Shown: piece after piece, positions 27,299 to 35,749 of the stretch
Numbering within the stretch: the stretch's first letter is position 1
How the letters are laid out: the number at the start of each line of letters is the position of its first letter
Source of the DNA: Limnohabitans parvus II-B4
Lineage (GTDB): Bacteria; Pseudomonadota; Gammaproteobacteria; Burkholderiales; Burkholderiaceae_C
Length of the DNA: 64,000 nucleotides
Reading direction: 5' to 3'
Assembly: GCF_003063455.1 (NCBI RefSeq)
Contig: NZ_NESN01000004.1
Span: 1 to 64,000 of the forward strand
Program-made: the position numbers and the translations under genes
Notes under the pieces: model-generated
Databases searched by the model: none
Told to the model about the DNA's origin: nothing
The model's input: the letters and a program-made list of their open reading frames with translations, nothing else

Positions 27299-28573
27299 AT
27301 GCGTTTGCCCCTTATTGCCTCCCGTCGTGCGCTGGTTTCTCTGGCTGCCGTCTTTTGCTTTGCACCCGCTTGGGCGCAATCGCCAGCGCCCATCAAATTG
27401 GCCTTGATCGAGGGCTTGAGCGGGCCCTTTGGCAACACGGGTGAGGCCGTGGTGCGCAACATCGCCTGGGCGGTTGAGCGGGTCAATGCCCGGGGCGGCG
27501 TCAAGACCGCGCAGGGCATGCGACCCATGGTGCTGGAGCGTTACGACAGCAAAGGCCAAAGCGAAGAAGCCTTGTCGGCCCTCAAATCGGCCATCGACGA
27601 TGGGGCGCAGGTGGTGCTGCAAGGCAACTCCTCGGCCAATGCGGCAGCTTTGATTGACGCGATCAACAAACACAACGAGCGCGAGCCGGCCAAGCGTGTG
27701 CTGTTTTTGAACTACTCGGCGGTGGACCCTATCCTGACGAACGAGAAATGCAGTTTTTGGCATTTCCGTTTTGACGCCCACGCTGACATGCGCATGACCG
27801 CGCTGATGCAGGTTTTGCAGGCTGACAAAAAAGTCAAATCGGCTTACCTGATCGGACAAGATTACAGCTTTGGTCAAGCCGTGCTGCGCGAGGCCAAGCG
27901 CCAGTTGGCCGATAAACGCCCCGATGTGAAGGTGGTGGGCGACGAGTTGCACCCCATGGGCCGGGTCAAAGACTTTTTGCCCTACGCCGCCAAGATCAAG
28001 GCCAGCGGGGCGCAAGCGGTCATCACCGGCAACTGGGGCAATGACCTGACCTTGCTGGTCAAGGCCGCCCGTGAGGCGGGTTACGAAGGCAAGTTCTACA
28101 CCTTTTATGGCAATGCGCTGGGCGCGCCTGCGGCTTTGGGAGATGCGGGTGTGGACCGTGTGATTGCGGTGGCCGACTGGTTGCCCAATGTGCCGGGCAA
28201 AGCCAGCGAAGCGTTTTACCAGTCGTTCCGCCAGCGTTTCAGCAAGCCCTCGGAAGACTATGTGCATGTGCGCATGCAGCTGATGGTGGAGGCCCTGGCC
28301 CAGGCCGTCGAAAAAGCCGGTGGCACCGATCCCGTGGCCGTGGCGCTGGCGCTGGAGAAAGCCCGCGTGAGCATGGCCGGGCAAACCGGCTTCATGCGCG
28401 CCGAAGACCACCAATTCCAGCAGCCGCTGGTGGTGGGTGTGATGCAACGCCAAGGTGTGCCCGGCGTGCCCTTTGACGTAGAGGGCTCGGGCTACGGCTT
28501 CAAGGTGGTGCGCCAGATCAAGGCCGAGCAGGCCCGCCTGCCCAGCAGCTGCCAGATGGTGCGCCCCGGTTGA
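27299..28573 (+). CDS. ABC-type branched-chain amino acid/amide substrate-binding protein (LivK-like)
   Basis: A 424-residue periplasmic type I binding protein. A signal peptide is visible (RRALVSLAAVFCFAPAWAQ), then IKLALIEGLSGPFGNTGE, GAQVVLQGNSSANAAALIDAIN, YLIGQDYSFGQAVLRE and a C-terminal half with FYQSFRQRFSKP. Such proteins feed LivHMGF permeases with amino acids, amides, urea or aromatic acids, but no permease is nearby, so it is an orphan. ATG 27299 sits 4 bp after a small hairpin with T5 (27268-27295), which resembles a terminator and could attenuate expression. Confidence 0.9.
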   Translation: MRLPLIASRRALVSLAAVFCFAPAWAQSPAPIKLALIEGLSGPFGNTGEAVVRNIAWAVERVNARGGVKTAQGMRPMVLERYDSKGQSEEALSALKSAIDDGAQVVLQGNSSANAAALIDAINKHNEREPAKRVLFLNYSAVDPILTNEKCSFWHFRFDAHADMRMTALMQVLQADKKVKSAYLIGQDYSFGQAVLREAKRQLADKRPDVKVVGDELHPMGRVKDFLPYAAKIKASGAQAVITGNWGNDLTLLVKAAREAGYEGKFYTFYGNALGAPAALGDAGVDRVIAVADWLPNVPGKASEAFYQSFRQRFSKPSEDYVHVRMQLMVEALAQAVEKAGGTDPVAVALALEKARVSMAGQTGFMRAEDHQFQQPLVVGVMQRQGVPGVPFDVEGSGYGFKVVRQIKAEQARLPSSCQMVRPG

Positions 28574-28598
28574 GGTGGATAGCCCTGCATCCGTTTTT

Positions 28599-28695
28599 GT
28601 GGGAGGTCGCCCCTGCGGCCGAATGTCTGCAAGCCCATCGCTGTTGACAGGGCCGTGTGGTTTACAAGCCTTCGCGAGCGGGGGCTCGCGCCCAC
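28599..28695. repeat. Dispersed inverted repeat, GTGGGAG family, copy 2
   Basis: Begins GTGGGAGGTCGCCCCTGCGG and ends GGGGGCTCGCGCCCAC, the same layout as 23224-23309 with a different 50-bp centre. It fills the gap between two convergent genes (LivK-like and thermonuclease). Confidence 0.7.
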
Positions 28696-28700
28696 CTGAT

Positions 28701-29318
28701 TTATTCAGCGGCCTGCGCTGCGGTCGATGCTGAAGCTACAGCCCGTGATTTGACGACTGAAGTTGGGTTTTGCGCTGACTGGCGTTCGGATTTGAGCCGG
28801 GCACGGTAATCCCAGGGTGGCTCCGGGCTGGCCGAGCCTTGCCCTTGCCACAGGCCCAAACGTTTTTCCCGCGCAGCCCGTTCAGCCGCGTCGTAAACGA
28901 TGCGGTCTTCGGGTGCTTGTTCTTTTTGGTATTGCTTGTAATGCCAGGCCAAACCTGCCTGCAGCTGCTGCAAATTGGCGTCTTCGCCGCGAACCCGCAC
29001 TTGCCCAACGATGCGGCCATAGCGGTCGCGCTTGTCGAACGTGATGGCCACTGTTTGCCCAAACACGGCTTGCGACAAATGGGCTTTGGACTTTTGCCCG
29101 TAAGGCTGACTTTTTTCAGGGGCATCAATGCCTCCCAACCGAATCACATGCTGCTGGCGCTGGGCATCGAGCACCGTGATGGTGTCACCATCAGCCACTT
29201 TGACCACGCGTCCTTGCAGTTGATCTGCCAGGGCGAGTGAGCCCCAGCTGAGCAGCAGCCCGCCGATCCAGCTGGCTTGCCTGAATCGCCAGGCCGAGCG
29301 TTGATCACGCATGCGCAT
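28701..29318 (-). CDS. Secreted thermonuclease-family protein (SNase-like)
   Basis: A 205-residue staphylococcal-nuclease-fold protein. An N-terminal signal sequence (SWIGGLLLSWGSLALA) precedes the domain, which has VVKVADGDTITVLD, the catalytic-arginine and acidic segment IRLGGIDAPEKSQPYG, the helix YGQKSKAHLSQ and the second catalytic region FDKRDRYGRIVGQV. It should cleave single-stranded DNA and RNA in a Ca-dependent manner in the periplasm or outside. The last 45 residues are a low-complexity tail rich in Ser and Ala. Confidence 0.9.
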   Translation of the reverse strand: MRMRDQRSAWRFRQASWIGGLLLSWGSLALADQLQGRVVKVADGDTITVLDAQRQQHVIRLGGIDAPEKSQPYGQKSKAHLSQAVFGQTVAITFDKRDRYGRIVGQVRVRGEDANLQQLQAGLAWHYKQYQKEQAPEDRIVYDAAERAAREKRLGLWQGQGSASPEPPWDYRARLKSERQSAQNPTSVVKSRAVASASTAAQAAE

Positions 29319-29355
29319 CAGTCAGCAGAAGCTGCACGCCATTCCGGTGCGCAGA

Positions 29356-29607
29356 TCAATGCGCTTCACCCACAGCGTCCTTGACGCATTTTTTGATGTT
29401 GCTGTTTTTGGCAGCACCTGCCAGTTTGCGTTCAGCGGCGGCGGCTTCGCACTTGGCGGTGGCGTCTTTTTCGCATTTTTTCAGGAACGAATTTTTGGCG
29501 GCGCCAGCCAATTTCTTTTCAGTGGCGGCAGCCGTACAGCTGGTGTCCTGAGCGTGCACGGAGGTGAACAGCACAGCCGAGGCCAAAATTGCAAATAATT
29601 TAGACAT
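29356..29607 (-). CDS. PsiF-repeat secreted protein
   Basis: An 83-residue exported protein. The signal peptide MSKLFAILASAVLFTSVHAQ is followed by two PsiF repeats, each with the pattern AAxEKKLAGAAKNSFLKKC (residues about 27-47 and 54-75; short motif KLAGAAKNS in both). PsiF of E. coli is phosphate-starvation induced, but its function is unknown. ATG 29607 is chosen for the signal peptide; the open frame extends upstream without conserved sequence. Confidence 0.88.
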   Translation of the reverse strand: MSKLFAILASAVLFTSVHAQDTSCTAAATEKKLAGAAKNSFLKKCEKDATAKCEAAAAERKLAGAAKNSNIKKCVKDAVGEAH

Positions 29608-29723
29608 GATGATTTTGGTGATTGATTTGACAAAATCATATCCAATATTCATCTTGATGAATTTGTGGCGAGCTTGTCCCGCATTTGCCAATCGGCTGCG
29701 GCTCGGCCTGCTAATCTGCGTCC

Positions 29724-30962
29724 ATGAGCTCATCCACCGCTGCCGCTGAACACCTGATCGACTCTGCTTATGCCGCACGGCGTTTGCTGGTCACCCTGGC
29801 CTTGATGACCTTGGGGGGCGCGAGCATGTATGTGGTGGCCGTGGTTTTGCCGGCTGTGCAGGCCGAGTTTGGTGTCAGCCGGGCCGATGCGTCGATCCCT
29901 TACACCTTGATGATGCTGGGCTTTGGTCTGGGCGGTCTGTACATGCGTCGCTGGGCCGACCGAGCGGGCGTGCATGTGCCATTGCTGTTGGGTGGTGTGG
30001 GCACGGGCCTCGGGTTCATTGCGGCGAGTTTTTCAAGCAATATCTGGTGGTTTGCGCTGGCGCACGGCTTGCTGTTGGGGCTGATCGGCAGCTCAACCAC
30101 CTTTGCACCCTTGGTGGCCGACACGTCTTTGTGGTGGAAAAAGCGTCGCGGTATTGCGGTGGCGGTGTGCGCCAGCGGCAACTACGTGGCGGGTGCCTTG
30201 TGGCCGCCTTTGGCCCAGCACGGGGTCGAGACCGTGGGCTGGCGCAGCACCTACGTTGCTTTGGGGCTTTTTTGTGGCTTCGGCATGGCGCTGCTCAGCT
30301 TGCTCATGCGCCAGCGGCCGCCCTTGTTGCAAACCCCGGTCGCGGGCAGTGCCCAGGCCCAGCAGTCACAGCGGCCTTTTGGCTTGAGCTTGAACAAAGC
30401 GCAATTTTTGTTGTGCGTGGCGGGCGTGGCCTGCTGTGTGGCCATGGCCATGCCGCAGGTGCACATCGTGGCCTACTGCACCGACCTGGGCTTTGGCGCA
30501 GCTCGTGGTGCCGAAATGCTCTCACTCATGCTGGCCAGCGGCATTGCCAGTCGGCTCATTTCGGGCTTGATCTGCGACCGCATTGGCGGCTTGCGCACCC
30601 TGGTGCTGGGCTCGGTTTTGCAGGGTGTGGCCTTGTTGCTGTTTTTGCCATTCAACGGGTTGGTGTCGCTGTACGTCATCTCGGCCTTGTTTGGCTTGTT
30701 TCAAGGCGGCATCGTGCCTGCTTACGCGATCATCGTGCGCGAGTATTTTCCGGCCAAGGAGGCGGGTTCGCGCGTGGGGGCCGTCATCTTTGCCACCCTG
30801 ATCGGTATGGCCTTGGGCGGCTGGATGTCGGGCAAGGTGTTTGACCTCACGGGTTCGTACCACGCGGCCTTCATCAACGGGGTGTTGTGGAACGCGCTCA
30901 ACCTGAGCGTGGCCTTGTGGCTGCTGTGGCGCGTTAAGCGGGCGGCGGTCGTGAGCGCCTGA
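29724..30962 (+). CDS. Major facilitator superfamily transporter
   Basis: A 412-residue transporter with twelve predicted helices. The MFS loop 2-3 motif appears as GLGGLYMRRWADRAG near residue 74, and the equivalent loop 8-9 as GLICDRIGG. The sequence resembles the oxalate/formate or monocarboxylate type (YMRRWADR, NYVAGALWPP). The substrate is unknown. It is flanked by the PsiF gene divergently and a transglutaminase-like gene convergently. Confidence 0.88.
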   Translation: MSSSTAAAEHLIDSAYAARRLLVTLALMTLGGASMYVVAVVLPAVQAEFGVSRADASIPYTLMMLGFGLGGLYMRRWADRAGVHVPLLLGGVGTGLGFIAASFSSNIWWFALAHGLLLGLIGSSTTFAPLVADTSLWWKKRRGIAVAVCASGNYVAGALWPPLAQHGVETVGWRSTYVALGLFCGFGMALLSLLMRQRPPLLQTPVAGSAQAQQSQRPFGLSLNKAQFLLCVAGVACCVAMAMPQVHIVAYCTDLGFGAARGAEMLSLMLASGIASRLISGLICDRIGGLRTLVLGSVLQGVALLLFLPFNGLVSLYVISALFGLFQGGIVPAYAIIVREYFPAKEAGSRVGAVIFATLIGMALGGWMSGKVFDLTGSYHAAFINGVLWNALNLSVALWLLWRVKRAAVVSA

Positions 30963-30968
30963 TGCCCC

Positions 30969-31646
30969 TCAGCGCGTCTCGCGCGTCACGTCTTGCTCAA
31001 AACTGGCGTTCTGCAGCGGGTCGTTTTCCGCCATCCAGCCTCGGTAAACGGTTTTGAAGTCGGCCACGATCTGTGCCAGTGGCATGTCGTCAAAGGTGCC
31101 GCGCTGGTTCACGTACTCCATGTGCCGGTTGCCTGCCTTGTCAAAGGGGTGGTAGATCGAATCGTTGTGCCCGTCAAACTCCAAAGGCAAAAGGCCAAAC
31201 TTGTCGCACAGCTCGATGTTGAAGGCGGGAGTGGCCTTGACCCATTGGCCGTCCAGCCAGATGTCGGCATAGCCGTGCCAGATGAACACATCGGTCTGCA
31301 TGGTCTGGCGCAAGCGCTCTGTGCTCAGGTGGTTGCGCACATCGGCATAGCCCAGGCGTGCGTGCAGACCCACGGCACGGCATACCGCGGCCATCAACGC
31401 CGCTTTGGGCACGCACCAGCCCGAGCCTTGGGCCATGACCGAGCTGGCACGCATGCCTTGGGGGGACAAGTCAATGCGGTAAGGGTCGTATCGGAACTGG
31501 TCACGCACCGCCAGATACAGCGACACGGCGCGTTCGCGGTCGTCTTGGCCTTGTGCGTGTTGGCGCGCAAACGCCATCACGTCCGGGTGGTCACTGTCGA
31601 TCAGGGCGGTGGCTGCAAGGGTGGCGTCAGAGGGCAGGGTGTTCAT
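30969..31646 (-). CDS. Transglutaminase-like domain protein
   Basis: A 225-residue cytoplasmic protein with a transglutaminase/cysteine-protease core. The nucleophile Cys lies in GSGWCVPKAALMAAVCRA, the His in VFIWHGYADIWLDG, and the third position in KATPAFN, where Asn replaces the usual Asp. Many such proteins are peptidases or amidases of unknown substrate; it lacks a signal peptide. It ends 7 bp from the convergent MFS gene. Confidence 0.88.
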   Translation of the reverse strand: MNTLPSDATLAATALIDSDHPDVMAFARQHAQGQDDRERAVSLYLAVRDQFRYDPYRIDLSPQGMRASSVMAQGSGWCVPKAALMAAVCRAVGLHARLGYADVRNHLSTERLRQTMQTDVFIWHGYADIWLDGQWVKATPAFNIELCDKFGLLPLEFDGHNDSIYHPFDKAGNRHMEYVNQRGTFDDMPLAQIVADFKTVYRGWMAENDPLQNASFEQDVTRETR

Positions 31647-31691
31647 GCCATGACTGTAGCCTGTGTCTCAGCCATGCGCCGAGCACAAAAA

Positions 31692-31720
31692 AACGCCCCA
31701 AGCTGAAAAGCCGGGGCGTT
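31692..31720 (-). terminator. Orphan terminator, minus strand
   Basis: AACGCCCC and GGGGCGTT form an 8-bp stem around 13 bases. On the minus strand the stem is followed by TTTTTTT (31693-31687), so it would stop leftward transcripts, yet no gene to its right is on the minus strand. It sits between the transglutaminase start and the cho SOS box. Confidence 0.75.
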
Positions 31721-31767
31721 GAACCGGAAAATGTCAGGCAACTGCAGGAAGCATGACCCGTTCAGTA

Positions 31768-31787
31768 TACTGTAAATATAAACAGTG
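31768..31787. promoter_or_regulatory. LexA (SOS) box upstream of cho
   Basis: tactgtaaatataaacagtg has the exact CTG-N10-CAG form of the proteobacterial LexA box with an AT-rich centre (TAAATATAAA). It overlaps a TATACT -10-like hexamer (31766-31771) and lies about 40 bp before the cho start, the position expected for SOS repression. Confidence 0.85.
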
Positions 31788-31825
31788 CTTTATTCCCTTC
31801 TGAGTGGGTCCACAGATTGAACGCC

Positions 31826-32695
31826 ATGCCTTTGCCAAGACGCCGCCGCGATGATGTTGACGACAGTCGGGTTCACGAATACCCGCAGCACTTGCGCGCA
31901 GCCATAGAAGACGCCCCCACCGGCGCGGGCGTTTACACCTTTCATGGCCAAGAAGGCGACTTGCCGCTGTACATCGGCAAAAGCATCAACATCCGTGCCC
32001 GGCTGCTCTCGCACTTGCGCACGCCCGACGAAGCCCGCATGCTGCGCCAGACCCGGTGCATCAGCCACATCCGCACGGCGGGCGAGATCGGTGCCTTGCT
32101 TTTGGAGGCGCAAATGATCAAGGCCCAGCACCCGCTGTTCAACCAGAAATTGCGCCGCAACAAGCAACTGTGCAGCCTGCAAATGGCGGGCGATGTGCCC
32201 CAAGTGGTCTATTCCAAAGACATCGACTTTGCGAGTGAGCTCGATCTGTATGGCCTGTTTGCCAGCCGCCACGCTGCGCTCGACGCCCTGCGGGCGATCG
32301 CAGACCAGAACAAACTTTGCTACGGTCCGCTGGGCCTTGAAAAGCTGCCGCTCGGCAAGGCCTGTTTCAGAGCCGCGATCCACCAATGCGCGGGTGTGTG
32401 CCGGGGCGATGAAAGTCAAGCCGAGCACCGCGAACGCTTGTTCTCCAGTCTGCTTGCACTGCGCGTGGCATGTTGGCCTTACCCCGGCGCGGTGGGCTTG
32501 GTCGAGCGCGACGAAGCATTCACGCAAATCCACGTTGTCAAGCACTGGTGCTATCTGGGCAGCGCCCCCACCCTGGACGAAGCGCGTCAGCTGAGTCAAA
32601 TGACGAGCCAGGTGGCTGCAGGTTTTGACGCCGACGGTTACAAGATCCTGTGCAAGCCGCTGCTGACTCAAAGCGTGGACGTGCAGGTTTTGTAA
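31826..32695 (+). CDS. cho: Excinuclease Cho (UvrC-homologous GIY-YIG endonuclease)
   Basis: A 289-residue nuclease homologous to the N-terminal half of UvrC. The GIY-YIG domain is visible: APTGAGVYTFHG then LPLYIGKSINIRARLLSHL, with Arg in RARL and Glu in EIGALLLEAQMIK near residues 88-100. The second half has a cysteine-rich CFRAAIHQCAGVC, as in UvrC/Cho. Cho incises on the 3' side of bulky lesions that UvrC cannot handle. E. coli cho is SOS-induced, and the LexA box upstream supports this identity. Start is ATG 31826; an in-frame TTG at 31817 is possible. There is no helix-hairpin-helix tail, distinguishing it from UvrC. Confidence 0.9.
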   Translation: MPLPRRRRDDVDDSRVHEYPQHLRAAIEDAPTGAGVYTFHGQEGDLPLYIGKSINIRARLLSHLRTPDEARMLRQTRCISHIRTAGEIGALLLEAQMIKAQHPLFNQKLRRNKQLCSLQMAGDVPQVVYSKDIDFASELDLYGLFASRHAALDALRAIADQNKLCYGPLGLEKLPLGKACFRAAIHQCAGVCRGDESQAEHRERLFSSLLALRVACWPYPGAVGLVERDEAFTQIHVVKHWCYLGSAPTLDEARQLSQMTSQVAAGFDADGYKILCKPLLTQSVDVQVL

Positions 32696-32804
32696 GCCGG
32701 CTGGCACCCGGCCCCAGCATTGGCCCTCAAGCCAAGGCGGGTATTGCAAGCACGCGCGCAGACCCGCTGCTAGACTCAGCCAGTTCAAAAAATACAACGC
32801 AGGC

Positions 32805-33923
32805 ATGCCTCACGATTCGCCCATCGACATCGTTTATTTGTGGGTTGACGGGAACGATTCGAGCTGGCGGGCCAAACGTCAGGCCGCCCTGCAGCAACTC
32901 CCCAGCGATTCCAGCGCCGCCATGGCCCGCTACAGCAATGTGGAAGGCCGCTTTCGGGACAACCACGAACTGCGCTACAGCCTGCGTGCGCTGGAAAAGT
33001 TTTTCCCCGAACACGGTCATGTCTACATCGTCACCGATGCCCAAGCGCCCGATTGGTTGCGTCCGTCGGACCGCCTGACGCTGGTGGACCACCGTGACCT
33101 CATGCCAGAAGCCTCATTGCCCACCTTCGATTCCGGGCACATCGAGTCCTGGATTCACCACATCCCCGGCCTGTCCGAGCGGTATTTTTATTTCAACGAC
33201 GATGTGTTCTTTGGTGCGCCGGTGCAGTTGAGCGACTGGTTTCATCCCGATGGTTTTCACGTGACGTGGTCCGATGAACCCGAGGTCACGGACGAGGCCA
33301 TGCGCATGGACGCCACGTCGCTCGAAAACGCTTGCCGCCTGTCGATTCAATGGCTCACCGACAAAGCCCGCTCGGGCACGCCCGCACTGCGCGAGCAAGA
33401 CCCGCTGTACCAAAGCACATTTCGCACCTTCGCGCATTCGCCCCGGCCCATGCTCAAGTCGATCCTGCTGGAGCTGGAAGACACCGCCCCTGAATTGTTT
33501 GCGGCCGTGCGCTCGACCGTCTTTCGCAGTTGGGACAAGCCCACCATCATTTCGGATTTTGTATTGCGCTGGGCCTTGGCGCACGGGGTGGCCAGCATCA
33601 GGCCTTACCGACACCGGTATGTGTCGACTGGCGAAGGCGATCAGCAATCGCAACTCCAAGCCTTGGTGGCCGAATTCGGTGCGCTCGAATTTTTTTGCAT
33701 CAACGACACCACCGACGATGCGCAGACCAATGACCCGCGTCTGCAAAACGTGCTGAGTGTGTTGCAGTCGATCCTGCCCCAGGCCTCGTGTTTTGAAAAC
33801 ACCGCATCGCCCGAGCCTGCGCACGCCCATGCGTCCACGGCCTCGCCAGATTTTCAAGCGCACGCCACCTTGGCCGATGCCCCATGGCCGCCCAATGCGC
33901 CGGGGCTTCAGCAACGCGCTTGA
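32805..33923 (+). CDS. Stealth-family sugar-phosphate transferase
   Basis: A 372-residue protein with the conserved regions of Stealth proteins, which transfer hexose-1-phosphate in capsule or exopolysaccharide synthesis. Region 1 is IDIVYLWVDGND near the N-terminus, region 2 is FRDNHELRYSLRALEKF and VYIVTDAQAPDWL, region 3 is PTFDSGHIESWIHHIPGLSERYFYFNDDVFFG (short: FNDDVFFG), and region 4 appears as RTFAHSPRPM. No capsule cluster surrounds it; neighbours are cho and a TIGR03643 gene. The acceptor is unknown. The C-terminal 60 residues are low complexity, rich in Ala, His and Pro. Confidence 0.88.
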   Translation: MPHDSPIDIVYLWVDGNDSSWRAKRQAALQQLPSDSSAAMARYSNVEGRFRDNHELRYSLRALEKFFPEHGHVYIVTDAQAPDWLRPSDRLTLVDHRDLMPEASLPTFDSGHIESWIHHIPGLSERYFYFNDDVFFGAPVQLSDWFHPDGFHVTWSDEPEVTDEAMRMDATSLENACRLSIQWLTDKARSGTPALREQDPLYQSTFRTFAHSPRPMLKSILLELEDTAPELFAAVRSTVFRSWDKPTIISDFVLRWALAHGVASIRPYRHRYVSTGEGDQQSQLQALVAEFGALEFFCINDTTDDAQTNDPRLQNVLSVLQSILPQASCFENTASPEPAHAHASTASPDFQAHATLADAPWPPNAPGLQQRA

Positions 33924-33954
33924 TGGCGCATCGCGGGCCAGATCTTGGCGCTTT

Positions 33955-34314
33955 TCAGCGCAATGACTCGCGGGTCAGAGGCGAAGGGGGCAAGGGGTAC
34001 AAATCATTTTCGGCATCCGCCATGGCTTGACGCACGGTCGCTGCCGATGCCTGATGGCCAAGCCCCAAGTCTTGGCTGGTGAGCTTGGATTGGTGTTTGC
34101 TTGCCCGACCGCGTACCCGCGTGCGCCACACCTTGAATGAGCCGGCTTTCAGGTGTTTTCGCATCAAGGCGATGACCTCGCTTTCGCTCAATCCCAACTG
34201 CGATTGGATGGCTTCAAAGGGGATGTCATCTTGCCAAGCCATGGCGATGAGGGGGGACACATCGGCTTCAGCCCAAGGGGTGAGCTGCGCAAGGCCAAGG
34301 TCAGTTTTTTTCAT
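33955..34314 (-). CDS. TIGR03643 family protein
   Basis: A 119-residue protein whose centre matches the TIGR03643 family: AMAWQDDIPFEAIQSQLGLSESEVIALMRKHL followed by FKVWRTRVRGRASKHQ (short motifs IAMAWQDDIPFEAI and FKVWRTRVRGR). The pattern looks like a small helix-turn-helix. Function unknown. The family is widespread in Proteobacteria and algae; no neighbour gives a role. The C-terminal part is variable. Confidence 0.85.
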   Translation of the reverse strand: MKKTDLGLAQLTPWAEADVSPLIAMAWQDDIPFEAIQSQLGLSESEVIALMRKHLKAGSFKVWRTRVRGRASKHQSKLTSQDLGLGHQASAATVRQAMADAENDLYPLPPSPLTRESLR

Positions 34315-34367
34315 TTTTGATCATGCCAGTGGCCAAGAGACGGTATCTGGAAGACGTCTGTAGCGCT

Positions 34368-35579
34368 TCAGCTGAGCGCGTTCGCCAGTTGAACCGCCGA
34401 CCCAAACGCCAAAGTGAAGCCCAAAGCGCCTTGCCCGGCGTTGATGAAAAGATTGCCCGGGCCCGTGGCTTGGCGGCCGATGATGGGCAAGCCCGTGGGC
34501 GTGGCCGGGCGCATGCCAGCCCAGGGCTGGATGTCGGTGTAGCGCGAGCAATCGGGAAACAGGGCTTGCGTGGCTTGCTGCAAGGTCTCAATCTGGCGGG
34601 TTTGAACGCGGGCATCTTGGCCCACCAACTCCACCATGCCCGCTGCCCGCAGCCGCTGCCCCAAACGTGCAAAGACAATTTTGCGGGCACTGTCGGTGAT
34701 GCTGACCTGCGGCGCCAAGCCCTGTCCATCGGTGGCCACCGTGATGCTGTAACCCTTGAGTGGATACACCGGCAAGTGCACACCCGCAGACGCCGCCAAA
34801 GCCGCCGCCGTGTGACCGGTGCACAGCACGAACGCATCGGCCGAAATTTCATCGCCATTGGCCAAGCCGATTGCCCTGACGTTCTCGCCCGAGCGGACCC
34901 AGCGCTGAATGTCCTGACCCAGACGCAAAGTCACACCCCGCGAGATCAGGATCTGCGCCAAGGCTTCGCACACCTGTTTGCAATCGGCCGCGCATTCGCT
35001 TTCGGTGTAAATCGCGCCCGAAAAAGGTTCGCGCTGGTGCACCAAAGCAGGTTCAATGGCGCAGGCTTCAGACGCAGTGACCGCCTGTTGTGCAGCACCC
35101 CCCAATTGCTGTTGCAAGCCCATCTGTTGCCGCGCCGCTGCAAATGAGGCTTCTGAGCGAAACAGCACCAGCTTGCCCGATGCCGCAAAGTCACAGTCGA
35201 TGTTTTCGCGCTCGCGCAGCGCGTCAAACACCGCGCGGCTTTGCGCGGCCAGGATCAGCAATTGCGACGTCGTGTGTTGCGACTGCTGGGCATTGCACGC
35301 ACGCAGAAACTGCCACACCCACATCCATTGGCGCGTGTCCCATTGGGGCCTGATCTTGAGTGCAGAAGAAGGCGACAGCAGCAGCTTGGGCAACTGCGCC
35401 CAAATGCCTGGATCGGCCAAAGGTTGTACATAGGAATAGCTCAGTTGTGCGCCGTTGCCCCCGCTGGCGCCTGCAGCCGGTGCCGTGCGGTCGACCACGG
35501 TGACCCGGTGACCGCGCTGTGTCAACTCGTAAGCCGTGCTCAGTCCGATGATGCCAGCGCCCATTACGCACACATGCAT
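34368..35579 (-). CDS. dadA: D-amino acid dehydrogenase (DadA-like)
   Basis: A 403-residue FAD enzyme of the DAO superfamily that deaminates D-amino acids, passing electrons to the respiratory chain. Seen: VMGAGIIGLSTAYELTQRGH (FAD fold), GASGGNGAQLSYSYVQPLADP, KGYSITV and the C-terminal SRYTDIQPWAGMRPATPTGLP with FINAGQGALGFTLAFGSA (short: GMRPATPTGLPIIG). It is divergent from a TAXI-TRAP transporter, suggesting that the transporter may import an amino or organic acid, but no alanine racemase gene is next to it. Confidence 0.9.
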   Translation of the reverse strand: MHVCVMGAGIIGLSTAYELTQRGHRVTVVDRTAPAAGASGGNGAQLSYSYVQPLADPGIWAQLPKLLLSPSSALKIRPQWDTRQWMWVWQFLRACNAQQSQHTTSQLLILAAQSRAVFDALRERENIDCDFAASGKLVLFRSEASFAAARQQMGLQQQLGGAAQQAVTASEACAIEPALVHQREPFSGAIYTESECAADCKQVCEALAQILISRGVTLRLGQDIQRWVRSGENVRAIGLANGDEISADAFVLCTGHTAAALAASAGVHLPVYPLKGYSITVATDGQGLAPQVSITDSARKIVFARLGQRLRAAGMVELVGQDARVQTRQIETLQQATQALFPDCSRYTDIQPWAGMRPATPTGLPIIGRQATGPGNLFINAGQGALGFTLAFGSAVQLANALS

Positions 35580-35691
35580 GGGTTTCCTTTATGCCGATAA
35601 ATGCCCACACAAGCGGGTGATTGACCCAAAGGGTTAGGGGCATCGATATCAGAGTCTACCCTGATGTCGGCTCGATTTTTGTCCTCATCAG

Positions 35692-35704
35692 GCACAAGTT
35701 GTGC
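35692..35704. promoter_or_regulatory. Candidate operator in the dadA-TAXI divergent gap
   Basis: GCACAA-G-TTGTGC is a perfect 13-bp dyad located 45 bp before the TAXI gene, in the 170-bp gap shared with dadA. No regulator gene is adjacent, so the binding protein is unknown. Confidence 0.4.
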
Positions 35705-35749
35705 TACAAATGAGCTCTCAGTTTCTTTAACGCACCAAAGAGGAATCAC

